Program-made: the position numbers and the translations under genes
The notes under the pieces: generated by a model
What the model saw: the letters and a program-made list of their open reading frames with translations, nothing else
Told to the model about the DNA's origin: nothing
The model's database searches: none
In this document: piece by piece, positions 23,957 through 35,663 of the stretch
Numbering within the stretch: position 1 is the stretch's first letter
How the letters are laid out: each line of letters starts with the position of its first letter
DNA from: Manihot esculenta
Lineage: Eukaryota; Streptophyta; Magnoliopsida; Malpighiales; Euphorbiaceae
Reading direction: 5' to 3'
Assembly (NCBI RefSeq): GCF_001659605.2
Contig: NC_035172.2
Span: 19,841,051-19,905,050 of the forward strand
DNA length: 64,000 nucleotides

Positions 23957-26220
23957 TGTAACAGCCCGGAAATCCGAACCGCTACCGGCGCTAGGATCCA
24001 GATCGGCATAAGGCCGCCGGGAACCGTAGCAAGCCTGACATAACCTGTAATCCTGTTTAATCCCATACATGATCAACAATACTCATAAACCTGTAAACAT
24101 TCTCATATAACAACTAAGCTCATCCTGTACATAAACATAAACATAACATAAACCTCCACTGGGGCCCTCATCAAATGCTCCAATGGGGTATCTCATCATA
24201 CATAAGCTTGGTTGAAACATAACCTCATATCTCATATCATAAGGACCATGTACATACAAGTGGGATTAACAATCTGCATTGGTCAAGCACAACTCTATCC
24301 TCAATATTCAAATTACATAACATAACTTTAAAACACTTTACATTACATCATAATACAATTGTCATGTCCACAATCTAACTATTACATCAACATACTTCAA
24401 TGAACTCTGGCTAACCTTCTAGTCTACCCTGTACCTGCACATCTGGGGTTAGGGGAGAGGGGTGAGCTATAAAGCCCAGTGAGCAGTGAGCAGAATAGTA
24501 AAACATTTAAAACATATGATAACATGAAATGCATCACATCACAGCTAATCACATCAAGGATGAATTTGTCACCAATAATCCCCTACATGGACCAACTGTG
24601 CCAGGGGCGTAGAATGGGCCTCACTGGTCTTTCTCTTACATAACATAGCATAACATGGTCCAACTGTGCCAGGGGCGTAGAATGGGCCTCACTGGTCTTT
24701 CTCTTACATAGTGCCAGGGGCGTAGAATGGGCCTCACTGGTCTTCCGTACCGTATCATCATCATCATAGCATAGGGGGACTAATGGATCATTCAACATCC
24801 ATCCACATCATCAAACATAATATGCAATGCAACATATTCGTGAGTCTAATGCAACACCCTATTATCTCATGGCATTCATGATGCGTGAATCATGCTAAAA
24901 CTGATTTATTTATTTAAAAGCATAAGAGTTATTCCACTCACCTCTGGCTGAAGCTCTACTGACTCTGAAGCAGCTATCTCACTGCTGGGGTCCCTGATTT
25001 CTCGGGTCCGAACCTACACAGGTGGACTCAAATGAGGGACCGAACATACATAAACATGACTCTAAAATACTCCCCAAAAACCCCCTAAAACATCATGAAA
25101 TAATCATAGAAACACATGCATGAAATGGCTGGACAGGGCACTTTCGGCGGCAGGTTCGGCGGCCGAAAGTCCTGGACAGATCCGAAAGTCAGGCACTTTC
25201 GGCGGCACCTTCGGCGGCCGAAAGTCCCAGACAGAGACGAAAGTCTCTTTTCGGGGGCAACTTCGGCAGCCGAATGCTGCCTCCACAAAGGGGGTTCGGC
25301 GGCCGAAAGTCACTTCGGCGGCCGAACCTGAGCTTCTCCCGAAGGGCAGAAACTCAGCTTCTCTATGCACATTTCGCCTCCCAAGCTCCAATCATGCATA
25401 AACTTGTTCTAAAACATGCATACTTCACATACATCACACCTAGGGGTCTCAAACTAACATATACCCCAACTACAACACTTCAAACACACAAAAATCAACA
25501 TACATTGTTCAAACATTCAAAATACCCATAACCTCATCAACAAGCCTAAACATGCATCTCTACCCATGGATCTTACTCAAAGCTTGTTTAAAACATAATA
25601 AGAGTTCAAGATCGACCCTTACCTCTTGAAGATCGAGAGGAAAACGACCTTGACTCAAAGTTGGGAGGATTGAGCTCCTTGAACCTCAAAGTACCCAAAC
25701 GTGCTTAAAACTTGTAAATCTTCAAAACAAAGTCATAAACTTGTTAAAAAAATGAAAGATTGAAGGAAAATGCTCAAGATCGGTGAGGGGGCGGCGGAGA
25801 CTCACCTTGGCCGACAACGGGGAAGAAAAAGCTCGCCCGTGCGGACCTAAGGGACCCTTTTATAGTGGCTGGCCAGGCCACGTTCGGGGGCCGAATGTGC
25901 CTCCGCATGCATGCCATGTTCGGCGGCCGAACTTGACTTTCGGCGGCCGAACTTGGACTTCCCTCACTCATGCTTTCGGGGGCCTAACGTGCCTCCAAAA
26001 CGCATGCATGTTCGGCGGCCGAACTTGGCTTTCGGCGGCCGAACCTGGGTTTTCCTCCAAAGACTTTTCATGTAAAAACTCATTTCTTTAATACTTAAAA
26101 ATCATAAAACACATTAAAACATTTTTATAAAACATGATTCTACCCTTCTAGAGGTCTCCGACATCCGAGATTCCACCGGACGGTAGGAATTCCGATACCG
26201 GAGTCTAGCCGGGTATTACA
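23957..26220 (-). repeat. Gypsy-2 3' LTR
   Basis: 2264 bp. Carries a 7-bp tandem duplication AGTGAGC near 24480 absent from the 5' LTR. Repeats of about 67 bp built on GTGCCAGGGGCGTAGAATGG lie at 24597-24740. TTCGGCGGCCGAA clusters lie at 25141-25331 and 25880-26047. Confidence 0.95.
25141..25331. repeat. TTCGGCGGCCGAA motif cluster (Gypsy-2 LTR)
   Basis: Contains about ten motif copies or half-copies, among them TTCGGCGGCCGAAAG (near 25155, 25209, 25297) and TTCGGCGGCCGAAC (near 25314). Identical cluster at 32757-32947 in the other LTR. The motifs are near-palindromic and contain GGCGGC/GCCGCC. Confidence 0.9.
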
Positions 26221-26233
26221 TTCTCCCCCCTTA
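26221..26233 (-). other. Gypsy-2 polypurine tract
   Basis: TTCTCCCCCCTTA on the plus strand, i.e. TAAGGGGGGAGAA in element orientation, directly next to the 3' LTR. Confidence 0.9.
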
Positions 26234-26318
26234 AGAACATTCGTCCCCGAATGTTCCTCAACTAGTACATGCATAGTAAAATAACATAACACACATACAA
26301 AACACATAGGGACTAACC

Positions 26319-29300
26319 TTAAAAGAGGTGGGGATATTGCTGGAGCATGGACTCCCGTGTCTCCCAAGTGCATTCTTCCATATTGTGGTGGTTCCAAAGG
26401 ACTTTCACCATTGGGATTTCCTTGTTTCTCAACTTTCTGATCTGGGTGTCTAGGATCCGTACTGGCTGCTCAACATAGGTGAGATCCTCTTGGATCTCCA
26501 CATCAGGCTCACTAAGAACCTTGCTCGGATCTGACACGTACTTTCTTAACATGGAAACATGGAAAACCGGATGGATTCTTTCCATAGATGCAGGCAAGTC
26601 CAGCTTGTACGATACACTCCCAATCTTTCGCAAGACTTCAAAGGGTCCAATGTACCGTGGAGCTAGCTTACCCTTTTTACCAAACCGAACCACCCCTTTT
26701 ATTGGAGACACCTTGAGCAATACTAGATCCCCCTCCTGAAAGTCTACCTGTTTCCTGTGGAGGTCTGCATAACTCTTCTGCCTGCTTGAAGCAGTTTTGA
26801 TTCTCTCTCTGATGATGGGTACCACCCTGCTGGTGATCTCTACTAACTCAGGCCCTGCCAAGGCCTTCTCTCCTACTTCCTCCCAACAGACGGGTGATTT
26901 GCACTTCCTCCCATACAAAGCTTCATATGGAGCCATCCCGATGCTAGCATGATGGCTGTTATTGTAGGCAAACTCCACCAAAGGTAGATGCTGCCTCCAA
27001 GAACCGCCAAAATCCAGCACACACATTCTGAGCATATCTTCTATTGTCTGGATGGTCCTTTCTGACTGTCCATCGGTCTGGGGATGGAAGGCAGTACTGA
27101 AATCCAACCTGGTACCCATAGCACTCTGCAGACTCCGCCAAAACCTGGAGGTGAATTGGGGCCCTCTATCTGACACTATAGATACTGGGACCCCATGCAG
27201 TCTGACAATCTCATCAACATACACCTGCGCTAACTTATCCACAGAGTAGTTGCTCCTAACTGGAATGAAGTGAGCAGATTTAGTAAGTCTGTCCACAATC
27301 ACCCATATGGAGTCTAATCTGTTGGACGCCGCCGGTAGCCCCACTACGAAATCCATAGCTATATTTTCCCATTTCCATTCTGGAATAGGTAGCGGGTTAA
27401 GCATTCCAGCCGGCTTCTGATGTTCCAGCTTCACCCTCTGACATACCTCGCAGGCTGACACAAACTGTGCCACTTCCCTCTTCATAGCTGGCCACCAATA
27501 TACTCTTTTCAGATCCTGATACATTTTGGTGGCTCTAGGGTGAACGCTGTATCTTGCATTATGAGCCTCTCTCATAATGTCTCCCTTAAGCCCTATGTCA
27601 TCTGGTACACATAATCTGTTCCCATAGCGGAGGATCCCCTTACTGTCAAATCTGAACTCACTATCTTTGCCTGACTGAACAGTCCTGGCAATCTTCACTA
27701 ACTCTGGGTCCTCATGCTGTTTCTGAGCCACCTGCTCCAGAAACACGGGTGTCACTCTCATCTGTGCAATCAAAGCACCTGTACCAGACAACTCTAACTG
27801 TAGACCTTCATTCATGAGCTTGTAAAACTCCTTCACCACCGGTCTCCTCTCTGCCGTGATGTGGGATAAACTGCCTAGTGACTTCCGGCTTAGGGCGTCT
27901 GCCACAACATTCGCCTTACCCGGATGGTACTGAATCTTGCAATCATAGTCACTCAACAGTTCTACCCACCTCCTCTGTCTCAAATTCAGTTCTCTCTGGC
28001 TCAAGATGTGTTGCAGGCTCTTATGATCTGTAAAGATCTCACATTTCACCCCATAGAGGTAGTGCCTCCACATCTTGAGTGCAAAGATGACTGCTGCCAT
28101 CTCAAGATCGTGTGTGGGGTAATTCAACTCATGCCTCTTCAGTTGTCTAGAGGCGTAAGCGATCACCCTGTCATTCTGCATCAACACACAACCCAAGCCT
28201 ACTCTGGATGCATCACAGAACACTGTGAAGTCATCATTACTAGTCGGCAGAGCTAACACTGGTGCTGAAGTTAACCTCTTCTTGAGCTCCTCAAAACTTT
28301 CTTCACACTGATCGGTCCATACGAACCTCTGGTTCTTTCTGGTCAATCTGGTTAGAGGAGCTGCAATCTTTGAGAAGTCCTGAACGAACCTCCTGTAATA
28401 ACCAGCCAAACCCAAGAAACTTCTAATCTCTGTCACTGAGGTGGGTCTAGGCCAGTTAGTCACAGCCTCTATCTTCTTGGGGTCTACTTCAATTCCGTTC
28501 TCTGACACTACATGCCCCAAGAACGAGATGCTCCTCAACCAGAACTCACACTTGGAGAACTTGGCATACAAGCCATGCTCCCTCAAGGTCTGCAAAACTG
28601 TCCTCAGATGATGGGCATGCTCCTCTGCATTCCTGGAATACACTAAGATATCATCTATGAAGACAATAACAAAGTGATCCAGGTACTGTCTAAACACTCT
28701 GTTCATGAGATCCATGAATGCTGCAGGGGCGTTGGTCAGCCCGAACGGCATCACAAGAAACTCATAGTGCCCATATCTGGTCCTGAAAGCTGTTTTTGGC
28801 ACATCCTCTTCTCTGATCCTCAACTGATGATACCCAGATCTCAGATCTATTTTGGAAAAACAACCTGCTCCAGCTAGCTGGTCGAATAGATCGTCGATCC
28901 TTGGCAATGGGTACTTATTCTTGGTAGTGACTTTGTTCAACTGCCTGTAGTCGATACAAAGTCTAAGGGATCCATCCTTCTTTTTCACAAACAATACTGG
29001 AGCACCCCAAGGTGAGGTACTCGGTCGGATGAAGCCCTTATCTACCAACTCTTGTAACTGCTCTTTCAATTCCTTCAACTCGGCTGGAGCCATCCTGTAG
29101 GGTGGGATAGAGATCGGTCTAGTTCCAGGCATCAATTCAATCTCGAACTCTATCTCCCTAACAGGTGGTAAACCTGGCAACTCGTCTGGGAATACATCTA
29201 AAAACTCATTGACCACTGGCACTGCGGCGGGCTCTCTAATCTGACTGTCTAGCTCTCTCACATGAGCCAAGTACCCCTGACATCCCTTCCTAAGCAACCT

Positions 29301-30953
29301 ATGAGCCTGGAGAGCTGAGATCAAACCTCTAGGAGTACCCCTCCTGTCTCCTCTGAAGACGACCTCTGATCCATCCTGACTTCTGAACTTGACTACCTTG
29401 TCCCTGCAGTCCAAGGTAGCGCCATGGGTAGATAACCAGTCCATCCCTAGAATGACGTCAAAATCTGTCAACTCTAGAACCACAAGGTCGGCGGACATGC
29501 ATCTCCCCTCAACAAAAACTGGACTACACTGACAGACTGACTCTGCCACTGATGGATCACACTTGGGTCCACTGACCCAGAGAGGACACTCTAACCCAGA
29601 GACCATTAATCCCAACCTCTCTACGGCCCTCGGAGCAATAAAAGAATGAGATGCACCAGGGTCCATTAATGCATACACATCAGAACACCCAATGACTAAA
29701 TTACCTGCCACCACGGTGTTAGATGCATCTGCCTCCTGCTGTGTCATGGTGAAGATCCTTGCTGGAGCTGACGGACCCTCACCTCTGAACCCTGCTGAAG
29801 AAGAGGCTGACCCTCTCCCTCTGCCTCTACCACTGGCCTGTGTCATGGCTGGAGCTACTGGCTGTGCCACACTACCAGAAGCTGTCTGCTGAGACTGTGT
29901 CACAAAAGCTGCTCTAGGACACTCTCGTGCCATGTGTCCCTCCTGCCCACATCTGAAGCAGGCTGACGTCCCAACCAGACATACTCCTCTGTGCGGTCTC
30001 CCACATTTCTTACATACTGCATTATCTGCACCTGAGCTCGAGCCACTTCCTAATCCCAGACCTGACTTGATCTTGTTCCAGAACTTGTTCTTCTTAAACT
30101 TCTTGGTGGTACTGCTCCACCTCTTACTGCCTGAACTTAAGGAAGAAGGATCCACTTTTCCCTTACCTGGGGTTTTGGAACCAGAAGGCTGTGCTGCTGA
30201 CTGCTTGACTTTTCCCTCGATGATAGCACTAGCTTCCATCCTCCTAGCCATGTCTACTATGGCATGAAAACTCTCTCTATCTGCTGACTGTATCAAGGAG
30301 GAATACCTGGAATTGAGCTTCATGATATACCTTCTTGACTTCTTCTGGTCTGTATTAAGGTCCTGCCCAGCAAATGGCAGCAACTCCATAAACCTGTCAG
30401 TATATTCGTCTACACTCATGTCATCAGTTTGCCTCAACTGCTCGAATTCTATCATCTTCAATTCCCTTGAACTATCAGGGAAAGCCCACCCTGCAAATTC
30501 ATTAGCAAACTCCTCCCATGATAGACTATCCACCCTCGATTTCACATAGCTCTTGAACCACTCACGGGCCTTCTTGCATTTTAGTGTGAACCCAGCCATC
30601 TGAATGGCTCTACTGTCATCCGCCCCTATCTCATCTGTTATCGCCTTGACCCTCTCAAGGTACACAAACGGGTCATCACCGGTTTCAAACTGGGGAGCAC
30701 CCAACTTCACATAATCAGTCATTCTGACCTTGCTCCCTCCAGATGAGCTAGGTTGAGGTATTTGGGCTTCTGGGACAGTAGGTGCTGCTGGTGGTGGAGG
30801 AGGTGCAGCATCCCCTGAAATAGGGTTTGCTGGATTTGGGTGATAGGGTGGGGGTGGATACATAGGGTACTGTGGGTATGGTGGGTAATATGGTGGGTAT
30901 GGCATCTGTGTGGGGTAAGGGCTAAAACTAGGGTAATCCGATGTACCTCCCAT
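26319..30953 (-). CDS. Gypsy-2 gag-pol polyprotein, uninterrupted, 1544 aa
   Basis: A single open frame of a Ty3/Gypsy chromovirus. The N-terminus (1-75) is Pro/Tyr-rich. Gag core is about 80-245. Cysteine motifs are C314-C317...C325 and CCHC C332-C335-H340-C345. The protease site is D431-P-G-A, where many relatives have D-[ST]-G. RT is about 600-800, with the F765-I-D-D form of the YxDD box. RNase H is about 905-1025 (D914, E951, D976). The integrase zinc domain is H1131/H1138/C1168/C1171, with a core triad D1201, D1262, E1298. A chromodomain-like end lies at about 1495-1544 (W1520, W1530). All catalytic residues expected for reverse transcription and integration are present. It would make the nucleocapsid-like particle and cDNA-inserting enzymes of the element. 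An in-frame open stretch lies upstream (30996-31403), separated by one TAG codon, so the natural start may be further upstream than the ATG at 30953. Confidence 0.95.
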   Translation of the reverse strand: MGGTSDYPSFSPYPTQMPYPPYYPPYPQYPMYPPPPYHPNPANPISGDAAPPPPPAAPTVPEAQIPQPSSSGGSKVRMTDYVKLGAPQFETGDDPFVYLERVKAITDEIGADDSRAIQMAGFTLKCKKAREWFKSYVKSRVDSLSWEEFANEFAGWAFPDSSRELKMIEFEQLRQTDDMSVDEYTDRFMELLPFAGQDLNTDQKKSRRYIMKLNSRYSSLIQSADRESFHAIVDMARRMEASAIIEGKVKQSAAQPSGSKTPGKGKVDPSSLSSGSKRWSSTTKKFKKNKFWNKIKSGLGLGSGSSSGADNAVCKKCGRPHRGVCLVGTSACFRCGQEGHMARECPRAAFVTQSQQTASGSVAQPVAPAMTQASGRGRGRGSASSSAGFRGEGPSAPARIFTMTQQEADASNTVVAGNLVIGCSDVYALMDPGASHSFIAPRAVERLGLMVSGLECPLWVSGPKCDPSVAESVCQCSPVFVEGRCMSADLVVLELTDFDVILGMDWLSTHGATLDCRDKVVKFRSQDGSEVVFRGDRRGTPRGLISALQAHRLLRKGCQGYLAHVRELDSQIREPAAVPVVNEFLDVFPDELPGLPPVREIEFEIELMPGTRPISIPPYRMAPAELKELKEQLQELVDKGFIRPSTSPWGAPVLFVKKKDGSLRLCIDYRQLNKVTTKNKYPLPRIDDLFDQLAGAGCFSKIDLRSGYHQLRIREEDVPKTAFRTRYGHYEFLVMPFGLTNAPAAFMDLMNRVFRQYLDHFVIVFIDDILVYSRNAEEHAHHLRTVLQTLREHGLYAKFSKCEFWLRSISFLGHVVSENGIEVDPKKIEAVTNWPRPTSVTEIRSFLGLAGYYRRFVQDFSKIAAPLTRLTRKNQRFVWTDQCEESFEELKKRLTSAPVLALPTSNDDFTVFCDASRVGLGCVLMQNDRVIAYASRQLKRHELNYPTHDLEMAAVIFALKMWRHYLYGVKCEIFTDHKSLQHILSQRELNLRQRRWVELLSDYDCKIQYHPGKANVVADALSRKSLGSLSHITAERRPVVKEFYKLMNEGLQLELSGTGALIAQMRVTPVFLEQVAQKQHEDPELVKIARTVQSGKDSEFRFDSKGILRYGNRLCVPDDIGLKGDIMREAHNARYSVHPRATKMYQDLKRVYWWPAMKREVAQFVSACEVCQRVKLEHQKPAGMLNPLPIPEWKWENIAMDFVVGLPAASNRLDSIWVIVDRLTKSAHFIPVRSNYSVDKLAQVYVDEIVRLHGVPVSIVSDRGPQFTSRFWRSLQSAMGTRLDFSTAFHPQTDGQSERTIQTIEDMLRMCVLDFGGSWRQHLPLVEFAYNNSHHASIGMAPYEALYGRKCKSPVCWEEVGEKALAGPELVEITSRVVPIIRERIKTASSRQKSYADLHRKQVDFQEGDLVLLKVSPIKGVVRFGKKGKLAPRYIGPFEVLRKIGSVSYKLDLPASMERIHPVFHVSMLRKYVSDPSKVLSEPDVEIQEDLTYVEQPVRILDTQIRKLRNKEIPMVKVLWNHHNMEECTWETRESMLQQYPHLF

Positions 30954-30995
30954 CGAATACCCGGGATTCTGTGAGAAAGGTGGGTAGTGAGGTGG

Positions 30996-31403
30996 CTAAA
31001 CAAAACCCGAGGCCTGAGTGCCTCCTTGGGACTCTCCCATGCCTTCCTCTGACATACTCATCCCTAAACTGCCATCCCTCCTCTGGTCCACATCCATGTC
31101 ATCTCCCACATCTTCTGACATACCACCTTGAACTGTTCCTCGTACTGATCTGCTTCTACCCAGATCCAAAGACCTTCTGGGGTCTCTTGCTACTCTATCC
31201 CTGTTGGACCTACTAGACATTGCCCTAGGCAATGCTGGAGGACGGGCGCTCATGCCCTCATCCTCAGGTGGTACTCCAGTCAATCTTGCAGATCGACAAG
31301 TTCCTCTCATCCTGTCTTCTGAAAAACCACACATAGCACAAACATCAGCATCATATGATTCATGTGGGCACACATGAACCCTCATCACATACATAGCATA
31401 CAT
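30996..31403 (-). pseudogene. Upstream gag N-terminal frame of Gypsy-2, 135 aa, ends in TAG
   Basis: Lies in the same reading frame as the gag-pol gene, which begins 14 codons after the TAG at 30998-30996. The product is Arg/Ser- and Asp/Met-rich with two cysteine pairs near its start (VCPHESYDADVCAMCGFSED). Either this is the original gag N-terminus cut off by one nonsense change, or a separate short leader protein, or a region read through at low rate. Nothing in it matches a known domain that I recognise. Transcription would start in the 5' LTR (31580-33836). Confidence 0.55.
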
Positions 31404-31564
31404 AACATATCATTTATGCACATGCATATAATCATGGCATATCACATCATCATGCAAGACAGGACTCCATATCCTATCCTAGTGGACATGACTTTTCCTA
31501 CTGTGCTTGACCTACTATAACCTCTATGAGCCCGACACTCTAGGTCCGACCATATGAACCTAGG

Positions 31565-31576
31565 GCTCTGATACCA
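31565..31576 (-). other. Gypsy-2 primer binding site (tRNA-iMet)
   Basis: GCTCTGATACCA on the plus strand is TGGTATCAGAGC in element orientation, three bases inside the 5' LTR edge at 31580. Confidence 0.93.
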
Positions 31577-31579
31577 CTC

Positions 31580-33836
31580 TGTAACAGCCCGGAAATCCGA
31601 ACCGCTACCGGCGCTAGGATCCAGATCGGCATAAGGCCGCCGGGAACCGTAGCAAGCCTGACATAACCTGTAATCCTGTTTAATCCCATACATGATCAAC
31701 AATACTCATAAACCTGTAAACATTCTCATATAACAACCAAGCTCATCCTGTACATAAACATAAACATAACATAAACCTCCACTGGGGCCCTCATCAAATG
31801 CTCCAATGGGGTATCTCATCATACATAAGCTTGGTTGAAACATAACCTCATATCTCATATCATAAGGACCATGTACATACAAGTGGGATTAACAATCTGC
31901 ATTGGTCAAGCACAACTCTATCCTCAATATTCAAATTACATAACATAACTTTAAAACACTTTACATTACATCATAATACAATTGTCATGTCCACAATCTA
32001 ACTATTACATCAACATACTTCAATGAACTCTGGCTAACCTTCTAGTCTACCCTGTACCTGCACATCTGGGGTTAGGGGAGAGGGGTGAGCTATAAAGCCC
32101 AGTGAGCAGAATAGTAAAACATTTAAAACATATGATAACATGAAATGCATCACATCACAGCTAATCACATCAAGGATGAATTTGTCACCAATAATCCCCT
32201 ACATGGACCAACTGTGCCAGGGGCGTAGAATGGGCCTCACTGGTCTTTCTCTTACATAACATAGCATAACATGGTCCAACTGTGCCAGGGGCGTAGAATG
32301 GGCCTCACTGGTCTTTCTCTTACATAGTGCCAGGGGCGTAGAATGGGCCTCACTGGTCTTCCGTACCGTATCATCATCATCATAGCATAGGGGGACTAAT
32401 GGATCATTCAACATCCATCCACATCATCAAACATAATATGCAATGCAACATATTCGTGAGTCTAATGCAACACCCTATTATCTCATGGCATTCATGATGC
32501 GTGAATCATGCTAAAACTGATTTATTTATTTAAAAGCATAAGAGTTATTCCACTCACCTCTGGCTGAAGCTCTACTGACTCTGAAGCAGCTATCTCACTG
32601 CTGGGGACCCTGATTTCTCGGGTCCGAACCTACACAGGTGGACTCAAATGAGGGACCGAACATACATAAACATGACTCTAAAATACTCCCCAAAAACCCC
32701 CTAAAACATCATGAAATAATCATAGAAACACATGCATGAAATGGCTGGACAGGGCACTTTCGGCGGCAGGTTCGGCGGCCGAAAGTCCTGGACAGATCCG
32801 AAAGTCAGGCACTTTCGGCGGCACCTTCGGCGGCCGAAAGTCCCAGACAGAGACGAAAGTCTCTTTTCGGGGGCAACTTCGGCAGCCGAATGCTGCCTCC
32901 ACAAAGGGGGTTCGGCGGCCGAAAGTCACTTCGGCGGCCGAACCTGAGCTTCTCCCGAAGGGCAGAAACTCAGCTTCTCTATGCACATTTCGCCTCCCAA
33001 GCTCCAATCATGCATAAACTTGTTCTAAAACATGCATACTTCACATACATCACACCTAGGGGTCTCAAACTAACATATACCCCAACTACAACACTTCAAA
33101 CACACAAAAATTAACATACATTGTTCAAACATTCAAAATACCCATAACCTCATCAACAAGCCTAAACATGCATCTCTACCCATGGATCTTACTCAAAGCT
33201 TGTTTAAAACATAATAAGAGTTCAAGATCGACCCTTACCTCTTGAAGATCGAGAGGAAAACGACCTTGACTCAAAGTTGGGAGGATTGAGCTCCTTGAAC
33301 CTCAAAGTACCCAAACGTGCTTAAAACTTGTAAATCTTCAAAACAAAGTCATAAACTTGTTAAAAAAATGAAAGATTGAAGGAAAATGCTCAAGATCGGT
33401 GAGGGGGCGGCGGAGACTCACCTTGGCCGACAACGGGGAAGAAAAAGCTCGCCCGTGCGGACCTAAGGGACCCTTTTATAGTGGCTGGCCAGGCCACGTT
33501 CGGGGGCCGAATGTGCCTCCGCATGCATGCCATGTTCGGCAGCCGAACTTGACTTTCGGCGGCCGAACCTGGACTTCCCTCACTCATGCTTTCGGGGGCC
33601 TAACGTGCCTCCAAAACGCATGCATGTTCGGCGGCCAAACTTGGCTTTCGGCGGCCGAACCTGGGTTTTCCTCCAAAGACTTTTCATGTAAAAACTCATT
33701 TCTTTAATACTTAAAAATCATAAAACACATTAAAACATTTTTATAAAACATGATTCTACCCTTCTAGAGGTCTCCGACATCCGAGATTCCACCGGACGGT
33801 AGGAATTCCGATACCGGAGTCTAGCCGGGTATTACA
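31580..33836 (-). repeat. Gypsy-2 5' LTR
   Basis: 2257 bp and nearly identical to 23957-26220. Differences noted: C for T near 31736; A for T near 32607; T for C near 33111; two changes in motif copies near 33541 and 33569; one near 33637; and lack of the 7-bp AGTGAGC duplication. Confidence 0.95.
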
Positions 33837-33841
33837 CGAAA

Positions 33842-35373
33842 GTCTACTACCTTCGGCCGCCGAATCTCTACCTTCGGCCGCCGAACCTTCAGAACACAGA
33901 CACAAGTCCAGCCTCCGAAACTCAACTTAGGCAGTCGAAAATGCGCTCTATTGCACTATTTCCTTGTTCAAGAAGCCATATCCCAAGTTGCCATATTTGA
34001 AGAGCCAAATAAGGGAAATATCTTGAGATCCAAATCTTCAATATTCATATTCAATTATTGGATTTCAAGATCCCCCTTATTAAGGAAAGAAGATCCAAAG
34101 ATCACATGCTTCCTACTTAGTGCCATGCACATTCAAAATTCAAAAGGAGTCTCCCCCTTCCTTATTAGTGCATGGGCAGCCTCTTAACTCTTAAGGTAAC
34201 ATCTTGAAGACCTAGGGCAGCAATTGAAAAGACCAAAGTGCCCCCACTTGCCTTCCATCACATGCAACTCGTTTTTGCCTTCATACATGCACAAATAAGG
34301 CACATGCAACACCAAGGGCACTTTGGACAGCCTCTAAAAGCCTCCTGGACTTCCATGAAACCCTAGGCAGCCTCTCAAGATCTATTTAAAGGCTTCAAGA
34401 AGACAAGAAGACAGCTTTCATTCTCCCAAAATCGGAAAGGCTCTCCAAGGCTCTCTCTCCCACCTAGTTCTTCATCTTTTGCTTTCTTTTCTTTAATTTT
34501 CTGTTTTGGTTCAGCCATGAGTGGCTGAAACCCTCTTTCTAGTTGAAGTTTGGTTGAAACTAAGGTTGTTTAAAGGGTTGTGAGATCTGAACAGAAACTA
34601 TTGTCTTTGATTTTATTCAATATTCATGCAATTGTGCTTTGATTCCAAGATTGCTTTGTTGTTTTGATCAAATTGGCCACTTGATTCTTAATTGCAAAGT
34701 TAATTGATTGTTGGATTAGGATATTTGTTAGTCCGTAATTGCTGGAAATATTCTGTCCATAGAACACTTGGTGTAAAAACCCAAGAAATTGCATGATCTA
34801 ACATCATCTCATGCGTTTGAGTAGCTAGGGTTTGGATCTTTCTTGTTCTTCATGCAATTGGCAATTGTTTTGATGCCTATGGCCCAAGGACGTTCCTTGG
34901 CAATTTGTTGATTAGTAATTGATTAGAGGACGTTCCCTAATCAGTTTGTTCATAAGGAAAGACATGCTGGTGAGAAGCGTCTTCCACCCCCATAACCAAC
35001 CTATTGAATCAATCAAGATAACCATGTTTCAATGATCAACCCAAACAACCAAAGTGGATCCATATCTTCAACTAGACTTTTCTCATATTGATTTCTCTCT
35101 TATTTTAATTACTTGCTGTTTTAATTGCTTTCAATAGTTGTTAATCAAATCATCTCAAAACCCCCCTTTTTACTTTCCTTGCACTTTACTTTTGTTCTGT
35201 TTGCAATTACTTGCCTTCTATTGTGTTTTCAATCGGTTTTATTGGTCTTGATTGTGATAAATAAATAGGTAATCAATTCTCTGTGGATACGATCCTTCAC
35301 CACTGTCTACAGTTCTAAATTGTAGGTAACCAAGAAGGTTATTTTTGGCCGGCTTCGACAACCGCTCCTGTCA
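33842..35373 (+). repeat. Athila-like 5' LTR, right part
   Basis: Continues the LTR split at 23956 and aligns with 40937-42469. It carries the motif cluster to about 33940, a candidate TATA box TATTTAAAGG at about 34383, and ends CGACAACCGCTCCTGTCA. Confidence 0.9.
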
Positions 35374-35378
35374 AAAAT

Positions 35379-35396
35379 TGGCGCCGTTGCCGGGGA
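35379..35396 (+). other. Athila primer binding site (tRNA-Asp type)
   Basis: TGGCGCCGTTGCCGGGGA, five bases after the LTR end. This sequence is the known Athila/Tat-type primer site. Confidence 0.9.
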
Positions 35397-35423
35397 GTTG
35401 ATATCACTTGCTTATTTTCTTTC

Positions 35424-35660
35424 ATGACCAGATCTGAACGCAGGGACACACTACCCTTTGATCCAGAAATTGAACGCACTCTCAGAAGGCTTGGAAAGCA
35501 AGTTTCTACGCCTGAAGAACATTCTGCCCAACCTTCAGCCGCCGAACCTCCTCAACATTCGGCCGCCGAAAGTCCTTCACTCCAGCTACCAAATTTTGCA
35601 CCAATGGCAGAACCTCAAGCACCAGCTGCTGCCCATAATGGACATTCTGTCCAAGGCTAG
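35424..35660 (+). pseudogene. Athila-like gag N-terminus, ends at an in-frame TAG
   Basis: Starts MTRSERRDTLPFDPEIERTL, a typical Athila-type gag beginning 27 bases after the primer site. It is in the same frame as 35664-38603; a TAG (35658-35660) and one codon separate them. Two copies of the TTC(A/G)GCCGCCGAA motif are translated here as SAAE (about 35537-35575). The stop may be a nonsense mutation or may allow initiation at the ATG at 35664; I cannot tell which. Confidence 0.75.
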
Positions 35661-35663
35661 ATA

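Larger units (their letters stand above)
23957..33836 (-). mobile_element. Gypsy-2: young, nearly intact Tekay/Del-like chromovirus
   Basis: 9880 bp, TG...CA, with perfect TSD CGAAA (23952-23956 and 33837-33841). In element orientation: 5' LTR 33836-31580, primer site 31576-31565, upstream open frame 31403-30996, gag-pol 30953-26319, polypurine tract 26233-26221, 3' LTR 26220-23957. By eye the two LTRs (2257 and 2264 bp) differ by six substitutions and one 7-bp duplication, so insertion was very recent. The order of domains (protease, RT, RNase H, integrase, C-terminal chromodomain-like end) indicates a chromovirus. Confidence 0.96.

Noticed and set aside
23778..24011. Open frame MEKMLLKMPKEAKIREATFG and its copy at 40746
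   Set aside because: It lies in the Athila-like LTR, crosses the Gypsy-2 insertion junction in one copy, and reads through the motif cluster. It is not conserved past the cluster.
25085..25531. Several overlapping open frames on both strands in the Gypsy-2 LTR (repeated at 32701-33114)
   Set aside because: They are open only because the TTCGGCGGCCGAA motif has no stop in any frame. Both strands are open at once and none has a domain.
28674..30549. Plus-strand open frames opposite the Gypsy-2 gag-pol gene
   Set aside because: They are antisense shadows of the intact minus-strand polyprotein.
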